Shown here piece after piece: positions 24,099 to 46,236 of a DNA stretch of 64,000 nt. A model generated the notes under the pieces. It ran no database searches. It was given only the letters and a program-made list of their open reading frames with translations, and was not told the DNA's origin. The stretch comes from Anisakis pegreffii. Its lineage: Eukaryota > Nematoda > Chromadorea > Rhabditida > Anisakidae. The position numbers and the translations under genes were made by a program. Every line of letters begins with the position of its first letter. The first letter of the stretch is position 1. The stretch spans positions 1 through 64,000 of the forward strand of contig JAPYMA010003043.1 in assembly GCA_035041965.1 (NCBI GenBank), given 5' to 3'.

Positions 24099-25588
24099 TA
24101 ATAGTCTCAAAATTTCACGTTCTCATTGCCAACAACTGGTTGTAACAATTCTCACATAAAATTTAGAATAAAAGGATCATGAAAAATCAACGATAAATGA
24201 AAAACACAGTATCGAATCAACTGTTCAGTTGCTATTTTCTCTCCAAAGAGGTGAACAACGATCCATAATGAATTGTGAATTCATTTGAGTGTTAAATTGT
24301 ACAATGTTTCGTTTGATTCATTCCATTTAGCATTTAGACAGTTCACTGAATCTTCTGACGAGACTCTTTTGTTTGCTTGTCCTATCCTTTTATGCCCTCT
24401 TTTGTTTGCTTTTCCTTTAAGCATGCTTCATTTAGTCCATTTTATTGGCCGTTTCATCTCATGGTTTGCTCTATTTTTTATTTGATTCGATTATACGGTC
24501 AGCCATTCAACACTTTCGAAGTGAAACACACAAACACCTACATACAAAACATTCAATTTGTTACTAATCTGTTCTCGTCTCACAAAAGGCTAAAATTTTT
24601 CAGCAAAATTCTCTCCTAATCTCCCTCACTAAACTTTCAATAAAAACACGCTCAATAGGTGCCATACTGTCAATCGACCTAATTTTCAAGCTTAAGCACT
24701 TCACAGTTCCGCGAGTTTATCACTACATAAACTACATGCAGTGGCTAATTATATGCTTTCGGCTGCACTTAATGACAACAATGTTTGCAGCAGAACATCA
24801 CATAATTTGAGGAATGCTGATCAAATTGCTCACATGGAGTTGCTCAATTCACTACACAAAGATAAGCTTTGCAGCTAATTACACAAAAATCGTCAATGAA
24901 CGAGAAATTAAAATTCCCCGAAGACTCATCGTACTATAGTATTCGAATTGTGAAAGCAAACTTTCTTCTCAGAAGAGTATCGCCGCTCAAAAACAAATTT
25001 AAGCAGTATAAAACGAGTCATACATTGAATCATCCTTCATTGTGAATATTAAAGACACTGAAGTCATATTTTATGGGTAAAGGTCTACCTAAATTGGCAA
25101 GATTGTCCAATTTCATGAATCGTATATTCTTCTTCAGTTCAGATAAGAAGATGGTGCTAAGCACAAGGTAATGCTTGCTTGTGTTGAGATCTTGTTTAAG
25201 GACATGACATATGCAAAAGTCTAATTTCACCTGACTCTTAAATCCCATCATAAGCTCAGTTATTGAACCAGATGAATGTCACCGATAAAACTTGAAACAA
25301 TTTCATTAAACCAAACTAATCATAAAAACGCATCTGCACAACAAGTCAAACCATATAGTAAACAAAAAATTCCATTAAAAGATCAAAGTCAATGATATAC
25401 TGGCTGGCAAAAGATATTCAACAGAATAATGTCCACGATCAGTAAATATGTATGAACGGGAAAACAAAACAAGCAACTTGAAATGCAAAAATCAGAAACG
25501 TGCTTAATTTTCCAGAAGAGCGATGAAACATATCTGAAAAACAAACAAACGCAAAACAAAAAACTTTACAAATAAACCCACCTGCAAC

Positions 25589-25848
25589 ATGACATGATGA
25601 TGTCAATTGCTGTTGAATCGACGAAATTAGTCGTGGAATACGCGATCGAGAACGACAGATTTGGGAATACCACCGAGATTAGACTGCAACGCCCGGATGA
25701 CGGAGCCTTCTGAGTAGAACTGACTGATTCCAGATAGTCGCACCAACAACACTGGCAGAAGACTCCAATAATACTGTGTGTGACCAACGGTAACAGTTTC
25801 GATAAGCAGCACAACGCCGTGGATATACTTTTGTTGTTGATTAACTCT
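25589..25848 (-). other. Exon-like segment, product unknown
   Basis: Raised GC and complexity, bounded by an ATTTTAG acceptor-like site (right) and a TTGCAG|GTGGGT donor-like site (left). Two frames compete. One reads 73 codons (VLLIETVTVGHTQYYWSLLP) to a stop inside the segment. The other is open from acceptor to donor but Ser/Cys-rich. I recognise neither. It may be an exon of an undetected minus-strand gene or of a non-coding RNA. Confidence 0.3.
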
Positions 25849-28559
25849 AAAATGTACGCTTATTAAGTAAGCTCTTCGCAATGTTCATGCAATCGTGTTT
25901 GTGACGTTTGAAAGGCGTAGAATGTCGACAGTACGTTAGCACGCATATTTCCATGATGTTGTTGCGCGATTAAATGTAGTTCTTTAAATAAATTATCATA
26001 GAGATGGTGACATCGGAAGTGACGATGCGAGCGACATTAGAGCTTACTCATCACATGAGAGTTCATAAACAGCGTTCCTACTAATCAAATATCTCGTGAT
26101 ATTTATCCGGAATTGTAATTTCCAATCAAAATTCATTTCTGCTCATTTCTATAGTTATGAAATTCCCGAGTGATCACATATATAGGTGAAATTTTTCCGA
26201 CGAAACGAGACGAGAGCAAACAAGGCATTGATGCTATCATATGCTGCAGATGGATTCGAATGAGATTCTTTTTCGGTTAGACCACATCGTTGATTTTAAT
26301 GAGTGAGTGCAATTGCGGAACAAGGAAAGGAAATGAATCAGTTGTATGAAATTGATCTTTTTTTGCTGACTGTGAGTTCTTTTGATCTATTGAAAATGAT
26401 CAAAGATCTTTTGAAAAATATTTCCCGATCTCATCAATGAAACTGAAAACTGCCTTAAGAAACGACAATAAGACTGCATAACGTAAAAATTCCTAGAATC
26501 TGCTCAGTTCAGTTGTTCAGTTGCTTGTTATTCAGTTTAGGTTGTGCAGAGTCTCGAATTGCAAGCTATAGTTCATTTAGGATCATTACTGAATCGGAAA
26601 GATGCCATCATAAAACACGATGAATTAAGATGTTACAGTATACTTCGATGCTGACAAAAAGACGGAACACGAAGACTTTGTGTATCCACTAATTGTGAAT
26701 CAGATGCATTTTAGAACTTTCATCCAAATTTCTTTCTAACAAAATGACATCAGATCTATTTTATTATCTAATAGTAAATTTGATTGCCGTCTTGCAATGT
26801 TTTTCTTTTCTGCAATAGTAAGATGTTTGCTTGCAGACAAAATGAAAAGGTTTGATAGAGTAAATTAAAACATTCACAGTTACACTTAAAAGCACTGGTT
26901 GTAATGATGTTTTCAAGCCGTCATTCAGAACCATTCAGACACAACGTACTTCGCAAGCAACCTCTACGTTGATTACATACGAAACTGGTCTGCAAATGAA
27001 ATCTAAATTTCAAAAGCAAAAATTCTGCTGCATTTTGTTAATGCTACAAAATTGGCGTTGAGATATTCATGAAAACCCGAATTCAGCACCAAAAAAAGGA
27101 ACACTCCACCTCGAAACTACAAATCATAAAATTACAATTAAGTAATGCCGTGTAAGATGCGATACTGATGACGATCAAATATATAACTGGAGAATCGATA
27201 TTATGTAATGCTGGTGGATATGAGGCATCGGATGAAATCTGCTAGCGATCGCAACAGGAATGAGTTTGAATCAACTGCTCACGCATTTTTAACAGCTTCA
27301 ATTAGTCACGTGCGATCGTTCACATCATGTGCGTCACTGAATAGCATGACACCATTCAACGATACGAGTTCAATCGGTTTGTATCTGACAATGAGAATTT
27401 AGTTCTTGAATAGGTTGGAACGCACTTATTCCGATTCACATTTGTATATAACTAGTTTTTTTCCGACAAGTCGCCAGTTTTTCAGAGACCTATGAGAAGC
27501 TATCGTAATCGAACAATAAGCGAGCTCTTCAACGAGATCGTTATTTGCGATAATAATCGCCTAAAGAACAATCGCACTATCGACTCATGTAATCACGAGT
27601 GAATTCAAATCAAATCGCGCAGCAATAACGACTCAAAGCAATTTTATAATGCGTTTTTCAATTTAACAAAAGAACCGAATGAAATTTTCTAGCAATTTTT
27701 CCTGTTCTATTCTATTCTATCCTACATTTTTCTGCTCTAATAATTTTTACCGAAAAATGCACCAGATGCGTGACACCCGAATGATTTCTGCCTCAGTTGA
27801 TTTGAATAAATTGAGTTAAATGAAATGACTGTTTCCAGGCTGTAAACAGAAATGAATATAATCAATGATATGACGTAGAAGGCGAAGCAGGCAAGTATCG
27901 CTTCTCATAACTTCGATAGTATAGAAAAGTATGCTTGAAATTTTTTGAAATTCTTGCAATGATAACAATACTAATCAATTCATTAGTCACAGAGTATATG
28001 ATAGAATGTTAATGCAATGACAAAGACGTCCATAACAATAATAATAAATCTAATGGCACTAACAATAATGATAATAATGACAACAGCAACACCAGTAATG
28101 ATGATAACAAAAATGATAGTAGCAACAAACATTTTCATGGGATTCCAAAATATCGAGCAATCGAACAAATTCCACTGGTTGCAATTCGCATTCCGTGTTC
28201 ATTCAGCTTCTCCTGTGTATCAATTATCAATTCCTGAAGATATTGATTCTCAAATAAATTCTCGTATTCAAGACGAAACATCGTTTCGGTGATATTATTA
28301 TGTCATAAAAGACTCTAATTACAGAGAAATCTGATCTCGAAAACAAACTATTAGTGGGCAATCAAAGCCGTCACGGATTAGTCCAATAGATGTTTGATTG
28401 ATCACTTGAACTCGAACTTTCGTATCAAATAATCTCATTAAAAATCAAATAACCTGATTAAAAATTCATCAGATTGTTGTCTCGTTTACGTATACTATCA
28501 ACAAGTGTTCTGTAATTCACTCAATCAGTTTGAATGATCACACTATAAGAATGCTCTAC

Positions 28560-29010
28560 TTTTGTGCAGTATACTGTATCCACCCATTAATATAACTCGT
28601 AAACCTATCGTACTGATGGTCCGCAATCATCGTGACTCCTAAAGGATGAAAGAGAAGGAATTGTACACCTGCTTTGAAGGTTAACGTTAACGAATTCCAC
28701 ACAAAACCCAAATGCATCGCACAACAATAAGCGACTTTCAAAAGACGACGATGTACAACTCAAAAACGTGCATTTGATTACACATACGATAATCAGATAC
28801 TAACTCGATAGATGCTAAAAAAGTTTGCCAATATGCTCTTCCCCAATCGAATAAACAAAGTGATTTGAGCGAACACAGCGTTTGCCTTGTCATCGATCAA
28901 CGACGGAATCGTCAGTGAACAATTCGAATAGAATTCCAAAAACGTCAACCAGACATCTCGGCCAATTCCAAGCCAATTTTGTTGCCTCCACCTTGAGTAA
29001 ACCTTGAAGA
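28560..29010 (-). other. Pair of exon-like segments, product unknown
   Basis: Two adjacent minus-strand frames have protein-like composition. About 29010-28811 (RWRQQNWLGIGRDVWLTFLE, then SLIDDKANAVFAQITLFIRLG) ends at a CGA|GTTAGT donor-like site. About 28738-28560 (CAMHLGFVWNSLTLTFKAGV, then HPLGVTMIADHQYDRF) starts after a TTGAAAG acceptor-like site and runs to a stop. The simplest junction does not keep phase, so the two may be pseudogenised, be joined differently, or be unrelated. No family recognised. Confidence 0.3.
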
Positions 29011-29192
29011 AACAAACTTTTTCATTCATCTTCAAATACTTTTCTGCCTCGTTTCTACGTTGGTTGAATTAAACTCTTTGTTCAAATCAAATTTTCCATC
29101 CCTTCAAATGTATTGAATATTTCCGTCTTGCAAATTATTTTAAATACGAAGTACGCTACAACTTTTTAGACGTGATCACATGTCACAGCAAT

Positions 29193-29935
29193 TCTTTTCC
29201 GAAAACGCATTGAAAATCACTTTTGTTTTAAGACTTTCTATGGAATGTAAACGCTTTCTTTCAGTTCACTCAACTATGTCATATAATTATAACGAATTTA
29301 TTCCAATAATAATTATGAATTATAATTTATTCTATGAATTATACTCTTTTCGATTTCGTGTTTGCGATTTAAAGAGCACGGAAATGAATAGAGGTAATGT
29401 GGTTACATGAATAAGTCATATAAATAGTTACTAACAAGGGAAGGTCACGAACTTACCCCAACGTTTCGGGATGAGATGTAAATCACATTGTAAGTTGGCG
29501 TAAGTTCGTGACCTTCTCTTTTAAGATGAAATCATGAAATCACTTTAACAGTTATAAGAGAATGTCTTTTGACGTGCACGGAAACACTTCGCTAGCTATT
29601 AAACTTCATTATGAAGTGAATTGCTGTCAATGTTGACGGTTGTGTGCAGAACATAAGTAAGTATCATATAATTATAATATGCGACGCTAGTATCATATAA
29701 TTATAGTGAATTTATTCCATAACGTTTTCGAATTTGTATTTGCGATTTAACGAGCATGAAAATGTTTTCCGAAAACACATTGAAAATCACTTTTGTTTTA
29801 AGACTTTCTATGGAATGTAAATGTTTTCTTTCAGTTCAGTCAACTATGTAAGTAGTATGCCATGCCAGTGTCATATAATTATAGCGAATTTATTCCAAGA
29901 ATAATTATGAATTATAATTTATTCTATTCAGTAAA
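29193..29935 (+). repeat. Local direct repeats in three partial copies
   Basis: TTTTCCGAAAACGCATTG with about 150 following bases (29193-29345) recurs at 29765-29935, including TTTTAAGACTTTCTATGGAA and AATTATGAATTATAATTTAT. A third partial copy at about 29690-29760 repeats the internal TCATATAATTATAGTGAATT and GCGATTTAA(A/C)GAGCA phrases. They are diverged copies in the same orientation; not coding. Confidence 0.75.
29436..29520. repeat. 85-bp hairpin element with about 25-bp arms
   Basis: Arms 29436-29460 and 29496-29520 (core GAAGGTCACGAACTTAC and GTAAGTTCGTGACCTTC) are reverse complements with two mismatches around a 35-nt centre. It lies within the local direct-repeat cluster but in only one of its copies, so it looks like a later small foldback insertion. 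No certain target duplication is visible. Confidence 0.8.
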
Positions 29936-32900
29936 TACAGTGATTAAACGCAAATCATCATCGATCATCAATGAAACCTAACATCAAAGTTACTCTTTTA
30001 TTATAAACCACATCCTATATTATTGCTGGTATCATTTCTTAAATCATTTGGATCACCTGGCTTGACAATGTACTATTGCCGAATGGCATCAACCGATCGC
30101 AGCATGACTCAGCACTGATGCATTCAGATAGCTTATTTATATAGGAATAATAGCATTTGAGATAGCATTCGATAGAATTACTGACTGCATCAATTTTATG
30201 AAAATTTTCAGGAAGGATTCGGATCTTATCAGAAAACGAAGCACTTTTATATCATGAATCTAGAAGTTCCGAATGAAAATTAATTAAAGAATAGAAATGT
30301 CAATTGTGCACACATTTCACCTGTTTGTGATAGATTATTCATCCGGCTATCAATTCAATCAACTCAGTCAACTGTCTCAAAATTTCACCTGATTGTGATC
30401 GATTATTCATCTGATTATCAATTCGATAAACTCAGTCAATAAGATGCACTCAGCTCAATGTTTTCACTGCGTTAAAGGTTGTTTCTTTGGGGTCAATAAA
30501 AATCGCACGGTGTAGGCGAGCAAACAATGCTCTAATTGACACTGAAATGAAACGAAATGATATTTACAGTTTGCATTGTAGCGAACAGTTCATTTCCCAT
30601 TCATCATCAAGCTAAGATGATTAAATATTAATTGCCAAGTTTCCGTGTGCGTGTGCGAGATCAATTCGAAAAGTTTCATTAGTTGCCCATAAATTTATCC
30701 ACTTCGACATTAATACCAAATCGAAATATGAAAAACTCCGCATACGGTGCATCGTTTCAACTACTTCAAAATGATTCAACCTTCAGAAAACGACTTTCAG
30801 AAATATCAAAGAGATGTCATTTCAATGTCATCGCCAGATAACCTTAAACAAGAAAAAAAGTAATTTAGAGGAAATCTGCACGCCTTACTGCTTGTGCTTT
30901 TGAAAACGCCCGCTTCGAGCGAGCTAACAGCGTAAAACTAACCAATCTTTTTCACACAAAAACCGATCCTTTCAAAGTGAAATGCAAAATGAAATATGGT
31001 GCAAATCCGCAAAATATATCAGATCACATGATCAAAGAAACTCTCCAATCTACGGATCACCGAGGAAAAAAGATCAAACAGAATTATTCGTTTGGATAGA
31101 GCACTTTCAAGTTTTTTTCAGTCCATAGGCACAAGTTTACACAAACTTGATTCCCACAATTGCACAATTACGATAATCAATGGATGGCATTTCAAAATGC
31201 CAAGGAGCAAGTCACATTTGCACGAAATTAAGTATGAGTTGGGTGATGAATTAACAAATTATCTAAACAATAAGTCACCATAGATCTTTCAAAAAAGAAC
31301 TTCGATTGAAAATTCAGAATCGAAATCACGCTTTTTCAACGTAGTGCATGAAAGCAATGCTAATGAATGATGACTGCTGCGATTGAAATTCCACAAAAGT
31401 GAATATTTTTAGATGAATATTTTTAGACGGGGAATGTAAACGAATAGAATAATACCTAATCTCAATTGAAACAAATCCGAACCTCTCAATAGCACGTGAA
31501 TACAATTAAATAATTGATGAAATGACATCGCAAACACGATAATAGATGGATACATCTGCAATGAATGCAACAGACTTCAATAGGTATTGCTCCCTAATCA
31601 GCTAATTCAAGCGAAATGAAGAGCGCTCTCGATTTGTGATAATTATATACTCATACGAATTTACAGATCACTTGCATTCGCTGAATCAGTGTCGAGAGCA
31701 GAATATCATTACTGCAATTGCAACAAAATGTACGCATATCTTTTAGTATTGATGAATCAACGGAAAGCTTTATCTCTTAATGAGATATTTCGTTACAGTT
31801 GCTCTAGGAATGAATATGTTGAATTGCTTATAAACTACAATAAATTTTATCTTTGATTATTAAAGACAAACAAATCACGTCTATACCATAGAAATCTATC
31901 TAACGGAAATTGTTGCTAAGCATTGGTCTGATCACAAGAATGAATACAATTCTACACCTCAAAGTTTACATCAATTAGTTCACATGAATGAATGAATGAA
32001 TGAACTTAATTGTCAAATGTCAATAACTGAAACAATTCGAAGGAATGCACTGATTTTTTAAGTCACCACAAAAATTTAAAGTCAAGTGAAGTAATCAACA
32101 GGATTAGCCTGATATTTGGTGGTACAATCAACTGTTAATCTTTTGAGATACTCATGGGATTAGCAGTGCGACGTATACGTCTAGACGTTCAGCTATATTT
32201 TTCAAAGTAAACAATATCCGTCAGCAATACGTACGCTCTCTTGAAAGCGTAAAATTTTTTGTTTTATTCGATCGACATCAATGTGATATTGAGTAAATTT
32301 GCAACTTATACAGTACCCAGCTTGAATATGATACTTCTGATGCTCTCAGAGATCATTGTAAGGATGAAATTTTCAAAAAATAATGTAAATCTGATCTCTA
32401 ACTTGCTCAGTAACCTATTATTATAAATATATCAAGAGCAAAAGTATCATTTTTATCTGAAAATTGAAGAGTAAGTGAACATTTAAATTTGCTCAAAGCT
32501 GTAACGATCTCTTGTCAAACAGTAAAAAGTGCAAGTCTTTTTTTTTCGAAATCAAGTGCTGTTATACTAACATCATTGATGTTGCCAGCCTATGATCAAG
32601 CCAGGCTACGATCTGTTTTGTATCCAATTACCTATTCATAATATCACCATTGCTAATTTCCAGCTTCATTGAATAATTGATGTTTTTGACGAAGGCAAAC
32701 ACCCTCTCAACGGGAAAAGTTGCACAGGGAAAAGATTTGAATGCAATGTGAAAGCGTGACAGCGATTAAAATTACCTCTGTAATTACTGGTATTCTTTAG
32801 CACTGTTTGGATTATGTTATCGCCAAACTGAGAGCAATTTTGCCGTTTCCAGTGATCCACTCATATTGCGTCCACTTGTTTCCAGCTAACGCAAAGAGGA

Positions 32901-34860
32901 GCGTATACGTTCAAAAAGCATCTGCCTGTCAACGTGGAATCTTGATGAAATTTCGAGACTATTATGAATAATAAATAAAGCAACTCGCAATGTTTCAGAC
33001 GTAGTAACGTTGAATCTTTATCCGAGTGTGCTTATTCATGAGAAACGAATACAAATGTGGCATTTAAGAGAGGAAATTGTAGAAAAACCATTGCCAAAAA
33101 AGTTGAATAAATCGAACGCACAAAAAACACGGACCGATCATAGCAAACGTATGTATATACCAAGAGACAAAAAAAGGCATTTCAACACAGCACAATCAGC
33201 AATTGCGCACATCCTTAATGATAATTCAAATTTTACAATTTTCCTATCAAATTCAAGGCAATCACTCCATCAATTTCCCTCACCCATAACCAAAGAGTCT
33301 GTAGAATCCTTCAGAAATCAACAAGAAACAAACTCAAATTAATTCAGAATCTAAACAAAACACAAATGCAACAACTCCTCCTTATCTAAGAACATCCGTG
33401 AAATGAATCTCAGCCTATTGCTGCAAATTTTTGCGGAAAACACAAACGTTCTCAAGACAAACTGGCCTAAGTCATTCCAAAATTCCCATCAATACTCTCC
33501 TTTCCCACAAATCAATTCACTCCTACAATAAATTCTATCAAAACTTATCCTGCAGCAAACGCACATCTCCTATCAGCTAATACCCCCACATCAGATGTTG
33601 TTCTTGAAGGTGAACGGATCTTCAATGGGATACTATAACTCATTGGTTAAAACAGATTGCTTTCGGATATAAATCACCACAACTCTGATTTTTTCAAACC
33701 CATTTCTAGCTATAACCATTAGAATTTGCTTCATAAATTACCAGAAAACACTCCAAAATAGCTAAATACCTAGAAAATACTACAACTGATACATTTAACA
33801 AACCCAATCAATTATCAGCAAGAACATTCATCTGAATACTGAGTGACAAACATTCAATTTAACATATTGCGAAGAAATTAAAATGACAACTTGAATATTA
33901 ACAGAACAGTCGATGATACTTTTAAGAGCAATGAAATACGAGATGAATTGTAGCCAATAACGCAAAATTTACAGTGAATTCCAATGAAACTGCTCATCAA
34001 AAAACGAAAAGAAACGAAACGAAACGCGACCAAACATGCCAAAACGAACCAATTCAACAACCAAGAACGAATACATTCACCAAAATCGCATCCCAAAATC
34101 ACTGAACACATTCGAAAAACACAATACAATAGCGGTGGTCATCAGCATGGATGAATGGATGCATTTTCGAGTAAAACACTGAAACCGACGACAATACTGC
34201 ATTGAAACAATTCACAGGAAAGGTTTCTTGTTCAAAGTCGAATAAAATTTGCCACTTTGCTTATGAAAACACGAGTGAAAAAGCGCACATGTGGACATCG
34301 CAAATGCTACACAAGCAATAACAACACAATAATGTAGGTCGCATGTCATCTGAATGAACCGAACGAAGCCCGATTATACACCAACGAGCACACATGCACA
34401 CGACAAGAATGAAACTGAAACCGTTCACTCACTGCCCACTGTCACTATACGCATTCGAGAGTGCACAGAACACAACTGTTGTGACAATGATCATCATAGT
34501 CAATAATCAATGATACTCGTAAACTATTCACGCAACAAAGAATAAAAAAACAATGCAAAATGATTTGATCAACCCATAGAACCCAACCCACAGGATTTCA
34601 GCACTTCGTTGTTCACTCGCTTATATAGTATCAAAAAATTTCTGGCCAATAGCTGAGAAATTGCTACATAAACTGCTACAAATTCGTGATTTCAGGTAAA
34701 TGCTTCGGGAGCATTTCTCTCTTCCTTTCTTCTAAACACCTCAACACGAGAGATATTCGTCGTAAACAATAATATCTACACAATCAAAACACAAAACACG
34801 ATGAATGAAATATAAAATAAAATTGACGCAAATTAACGCATTCGTACCATAACACATGCA
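29936..34860. other. Gene-poor stretch
   Basis: Holds a two-copy 68-bp tandem (TTTCACCTG..TGTGATNGATTATTCATC) at about 30314-30450 and a (GAAT)n tract near 31984. The segment 32852-32771 on the minus strand is exon-like: 27 open codons (DHWKRQNCSQFGDNIIQTVL) ending CAGAG|GTAATTTT. I find no partner exons and do not call a gene. Confidence 0.35.
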
Positions 34861-34861
34861 T

Positions 34862-34943
34862 CTTTTTCTAATGAATTCCACTCTTTTCAACTTCCTAATG
34901 AACTCTTTCTAATGAATTCCACTCTTTTCAACTTCCTAATGAA
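34862..34943 (+). repeat. Two-copy 41-bp tandem duplication
   Basis: CTAATGAATTCCACTCTTTT, followed by CAACTTCCTAATGAA, occurs twice in immediate succession, the copies differing by only two or three bases. It is a recent slippage or duplication event. Confidence 0.85.
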
Positions 34944-35993
34944 TTCCATTGTTCAGCTCACCCTTCATCCAACTGAACACAACTATCCTACAGACAATTT
35001 GCACTGTTCGAAATTTAATTTAGATTGTGCATTTGAACCCAAATTTGCTCAGCTTTTTGATTCTACACACACAACCACCTCATCCCGTATCAAACAATAA
35101 CACCTCACGATCGTCGTATCAGCTCTTCTACCACCCCGTAAAACGAATGATCAACGCAAACCATTGGAACAAAATGAACAATGAGGCCGATAGATGGATG
35201 GATCGATGTACGAATACAAAACACAATTTACATCATATCAAAAAACAAACAGACAAATTAATTGTCAACGTGATGAGCTATCGATACGATGCAGACAGCA
35301 CAATCCCAAGAGAAATTGCAATCAGAGCTTAAGTACAACAACGCCAGAAATCAACGAACACGCTATGATAATGATAATAACCATAATCATAACAACAATA
35401 ATATTCGAGTAATAATAACAATATTCATAATCATAATAACAAATACAATAATGAAACATCAGCGCTGATGATACGAAAAGATAACACTTACAAAAACTAT
35501 TCGAATAATAACATTTCCAGAACAATAATATGAATTATAACACTAATGACAATACCATCGATAAAACCGCAATGAAATTGATAATGATAACAGTGAACAA
35601 CACTCAACACACGAAAATTGATTGGTATAAAGCTGAACAGCACAAAATTCATCGGAAATCTCACAACCGATTCAACCGCAACCAATTTTTAACAAGCACA
35701 TCCACCCACTCTTATTCGTGCCATTTCGAAAACACCACAAAAACGATCGATCCAAAATAAACAAACAAAACTGATCGAAAACACCCGAATTGTGCCCAAC
35801 GATCTCTCACCGATATTCAAATCATCATAATTGCACACTCAAACACACATTCCAACAGTATACATCAAGCATTTTGTTCGATGATATTCACAACTCATTA
35901 CGCATTATACACAAACGCACGTAGACGAACTCAAAAATATACTCCGATTCCCATAACCCTTCTCAAACACATTCCAAAAATTCCCATTTATAT
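34944..35993. other. Region downstream of SPT16
   Basis: Contains CAT/AAT-type low-complexity sequence (about 35360-35560) and presumably the SPT16 3' UTR. I saw no canonical AATAAA directly after the stop and no independent gene. Confidence 0.4.
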
Positions 35994-44605
<8,612 letters not shown>

Positions 44606-45990
44606 TGTTCACAAGAGAAACTTCTATCGCGTTCGATCGCCGACGATTCGGGTGTACGCAATTCTTTTGTGTGCAATAGTTGAAAAGGATTTTCTGAAGT
44701 TTAAGCTGAAGCATTTTCTCAAAATTTCCGTCTAGAGACCAGCAAATACGACAGAGAAAACATCAACGACTGAGAAAAAATCGTTAACAACTGTACAAAC
44801 ACGGCGAAACAACGACACTAACGATGCGCAAATAACGCAAAACTGTATTTTTTGTTACTCGCTAATCGCAACGTATCTTCAAATGGAAAAATCACGAAAA
44901 GTAATTCGAAAATTTAAATGTTGACAGCATATTTGTGAGAATTGCTCGAATACACGAAATTTTGTTATCGGCAGGAAAACTTTGACGTTGTTCAGTGCTT
45001 CCTTAGCGACAACCATCGTGGAAGTATCAACGAAAAGTGAGCACGTTACGCCAAAACTTATTTATAGCACATGAATCATTTGGAACGTTTCAAGACATCA
45101 ACGAAATAAACTCGGCGATAAACAGTGAACATATAATGAACAAATCATCGAAAACCTCATTACTGGTGCCGTGCATAATTAACAATTACTGCAAGCAACG
45201 GATCAGTCAGCTCTAAAACAATAAGCCATATCAAATGGAACAGCTTCTTGAACCTCCCACAGCGCTCAAACATTTTCACGGATTTTGAATGCTTAAATGA
45301 AGTTGAACAAATAAAGTAAGTTAAAAATACGAAATTGACACTGAGAAATATTCATTTGGCCGTGGTGAAAATGATACTCAGATTGCCATAATGACTAATA
45401 CCAAGACGAAATAGCGAAAATAATTGGCATCATAATTTCAAATTTGATTTGACGGACACACACATTTATTCTGAGGCAAAAACGAAATTTTCATATTCCT
45501 ATCACAAATTTGGAAACATTTTCGTACATTCTATGGTTTCACGTAATTGAATCAAGCTCTTTAAGTTTAACCCCGAATATCATCACTAAAAATACCCCCA
45601 AAGACCGTGGCAACCCCTGTAAAACCCGTTAAAAATTACATTGAAATTGAACGAAACACCTTTGCGATTTCGCGCGCGCTTACCATCCAATCAGTCATAT
45701 TTGTAGAAAAATCGCTCGTTTACCAAACGCTCGCTTCGCACCTCACGAGCGATCGCAATATTATAGCGATACGAAATCGCCACTAATGCAAAATCAAATG
45801 CATATGCTTATTCCGACACCCTCATCTCATGTCTTGAACTCGCTAGTTTCCAGCTACATGATGATAGTCAACGATGGAATCTCGAAAAGCATAACCAACA
45901 AAATATCATTCAAAAAACACAAAGGTACTCCAAATAACCCCAAATTTTGACTGCAATTGTATTTAGCACTAGTAAATGAATACTTAAATT
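44606..45990. promoter_or_regulatory. Upstream region of SPT16
   Basis: The sequence directly 5' of the SPT16 ATG is GC-richer (CGTCGGCGATCGAACGCGAT) than its flanks and probably contains the core promoter or 5' UTR. No strong TTTCAG trans-splice acceptor lies close upstream of the ATG. A cluster of CG-containing 6-mers occurs at about 45675-45775. I see no gene. Confidence 0.3.
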
Positions 45991-46236
45991 TGAACAATTC
46001 TATAATCCAATGTACTCTGTACACACGACGACTACATTGATTCAAAACTCAGTGGAGATAATCAGTAGAATAATGCTGTTGGTCCAGTTTTTTTTAATAT
46101 ACTCTGTACAAACGTACTCTGAATTTCTTTAATGTACTCTGAACAATTCTATAATCCAGTGTACTCTGTGCACACGACAACTACATTGATTCAAAACCCA
46201 GTGCAGATAATCAGTACAATAATGTCGTTGTTCCAA
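45991..46236 (+). repeat. Two-copy 149-bp tandem duplication
   Basis: TGAACAATTCTATAATCCAG, followed by TGTACTCTGT, CACACGAC and GATAATCAGTA, occurs at 45991-46087 and 46140-46236 with few differences. The spacer carries two further TGTACTCTG phrases, so the locus has been unstable. Confidence 0.85.

Larger units (their letters stand above)
24107..29190. other. Gene-poor stretch with isolated exon-like segments
   Basis: Mostly AT-rich non-coding DNA. Coding-like islands on the minus strand are listed separately (25589-25848 and 28560-29010). A 73-codon minus-strand frame at 25030-25251 (KKNIRFMKLDNLANLGRP) is also of coding-like composition but unrecognised. A simple ATAATAATG-type tract lies at 28035-28110. 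Confidence 0.35.

Noticed and set aside
27983..28292. Hydrophobic Ile/Val-rich frames on both strands
   Set aside because: They derive from an ATA/ATG triplet low-complexity tract; the apparent membrane segments are repeat artefacts. The same applies near 48300 and 35330-35520.
33010..33342. 110-codon plus-strand frame
   Set aside because: Lys/Asn/Ser-rich composition expected of A-rich DNA; no domain, and unremarkable flanks.
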